Shown one piece after another: positions 56,207 through 57,018 of a stretch of 57,018 nucleotides of DNA. Source of the stretch: Polaromonas sp. GTDB taxonomy: Bacteria; Pseudomonadota; Gammaproteobacteria; Burkholderiales; Burkholderiaceae_C. Position 1 is the stretch's first letter. Each line of letters starts with the position of its first letter. The position numbers and the translations under genes were made by a program. The notes beneath the pieces were generated by a model. That model worked only from the letters and a program-made list of their open reading frames with translations. It searched no databases and had not been told where the DNA came from. The stretch spans positions 1 to 57,018 of the forward strand of contig NZ_JAUYEY010000063.1 in the NCBI RefSeq assembly GCF_030689685.1, in the 5' to 3' direction.

Positions 56207-56947
56207 ATGACAGCCTCCAAATTCACACTTCCCGACGAAGACTGGTATTCAAGTCAGAGTACAAAACGAGGAGTCTCGAATCACTGCTCGATAGCGGCAA
56301 ATGACAAATGCCCTCGATACTTCGTTAGTCAAACCAATGCTGCATTGCTTGGTGCCGCATCGCAAGAATTATCCCCCGAAGTCGCGTTAAGGTTAAACAC
56401 CCAATGGGAAACCTCTGATGTATTTTCTTCGATGGATTTAACAGTAGGCACCTGGGTCACAAAAAAAAGTGGATCGCTGCGCGGTGTTTCCAATTTTTGT
56501 CCTGAAGTTACAGCTCGTATTTTTGGTTTGTTTTGTTCAGATTTAAGAAGTTATCCAGATGACGACGCACGCATTGAAGCGCATCAAATACTAGAGAAAG
56601 AGAACGTAGCAAAAGACGATCATCGCTGGACTTGGATGGTCATTGAGCCAAAACATTTTTGCGAATGCCATGAATTTGCAGTTTATGGTTGGCCGATCAA
56701 CCGGAACTCCAAACAAACGAAAACAAAGCTCCGAATTGGCTCATTGGGGCCAAAACTGCGCTTCAAGGTTTTTAGCAATGATAATTTTCGCTGTGTGTAC
56801 TGCGGCGTAACTGCCCGTGATTCGGAGCTTGAAGTCGATCACAAACTGCCAGTAGCGGCGGGGGGTACCGATGACATATCGAATCTCGTTACCGCCTGCG
56901 CCAAATGCAATTCAGGCAAGGGCGCTCGGCCTTTATCTGATGCGTAG
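56207..56947 (+). CDS. HNH endonuclease domain protein
   Basis: A 246-residue protein. The last 55 residues form an HNH/McrA-type nuclease: FKVFSNDNFRCVYCGVTA, ELEVDHKLPVAAGGTDDISN and LVTACAKCNSGKGARP, with two CxxC pairs and the DH-N-K catalytic set. The N-terminal 190 residues are not recognised. The gene is visibly richer in A and T than its neighbours, which suggests transfer, perhaps as defence or mobile cargo. The ATG at 56207 lacks a clear ribosome site; a TTG at 56171 is in frame. Confidence 0.8.
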   Translation: MTASKFTLPDEDWYSSQSTKRGVSNHCSIAANDKCPRYFVSQTNAALLGAASQELSPEVALRLNTQWETSDVFSSMDLTVGTWVTKKSGSLRGVSNFCPEVTARIFGLFCSDLRSYPDDDARIEAHQILEKENVAKDDHRWTWMVIEPKHFCECHEFAVYGWPINRNSKQTKTKLRIGSLGPKLRFKVFSNDNFRCVYCGVTARDSELEVDHKLPVAAGGTDDISNLVTACAKCNSGKGARPLSDA

Positions 56948-56973
56948 TGAGTAGGTCGGAGTAATTCCATTTC

Positions 56974-57000
56974 TACTTCATAAATGAAGTAATCAAGGAG
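56974..57000. promoter_or_regulatory. Palindrome and ribosome site at the window edge
   Basis: TACTTCAT-AA-ATGAAGTA (56974-56991) is a perfect inverted repeat of 8 bp arms, followed by AAGGAG at 56995-57000. It may be an operator ahead of a gene that begins outside the window; no start codon is within the remaining 18 bases. Confidence 0.4.
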
Positions 57001-57018
57001 CTCACAATCCAATCCCAA

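Overview
The window looks like chromosomal DNA of a beta-proteobacterium of the family Comamonadaceae, in the Rhodoferax/Polaromonas neighbourhood. The reasons are high GC, Burkholderiales-type operons (smc-zipA-ligA, dapC-dapD-pilU-dapE-prmB, map-glnD beside divergent purL), a Bug-type receptor, and several short dispersed repeats of a kind I associate with this family. This placement comes from recognition, not from a database search. No rRNA, tRNA or CRISPR array was seen.

Layout. 1-1.4 kb is debris: the end of an IS3-type element that beheads a surface-protein gene, and two glycosyltransferase remnants. 1.4-4.4 kb is an acryloyl-CoA reductase/propionyl-CoA synthetase pair. 4.5-5.7 kb holds a probable Tat-exported deaminase and a short-chain dehydrogenase with the exact sequence signature of halohydrin dehalogenases. 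5.76-7.18 kb is a small integron-type cassette array without an integrase, all in minus orientation: a gene-less 140 bp cassette, a GFA/CENP-V zinc protein cassette and a DUF433/DUF5615 cassette. The cassette ends obey the integron rule that each cassette's first bases complement the R'' box of its own attC. 7.2-8.0 kb is a nucleotidyltransferase/small-protein pair.

8.0-18.7 kb is lipid and branched-chain uptake metabolism on the minus strand: fadBA with a well-formed promoter and TetR-type operator, livF-G-M-H, livK, and an acyl-CoA ligase. 18.9-22.7 kb on the plus strand is selO, msrB, yciB, bolA and a parvulin. Then come katE (minus), an exported metallo-beta-lactamase-fold protein, a solute-binding lipoprotein, gamma-glutamyltransferase, and an orphan Bug receptor (minus).

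29.8-54.8 kb is housekeeping: purL, map, glnD, an OmpA-like protein, def with a MntA/HepT module in front of it, a DUF454 protein, ligA, zipA, smc, then dapC, dapD, pilU, dapE, prmB and an ABC-F ATPase. 54.9-57 kb is a conserved hypothetical, a PemK/MazF-like toxin-antitoxin pair and an AT-richer HNH endonuclease.

The most striking theme is that housekeeping genes carry translated, in-frame copies of at least three families of short palindromic repeat: purL three, ligA two, and glnD, dapE, prmB, selO and the 3' end of msrB one each. The affected proteins are often longer than usual by about the size of the inserts. The same families also occur between genes. This resembles the Rickettsia palindromic elements in behaviour, but the sequences differ.
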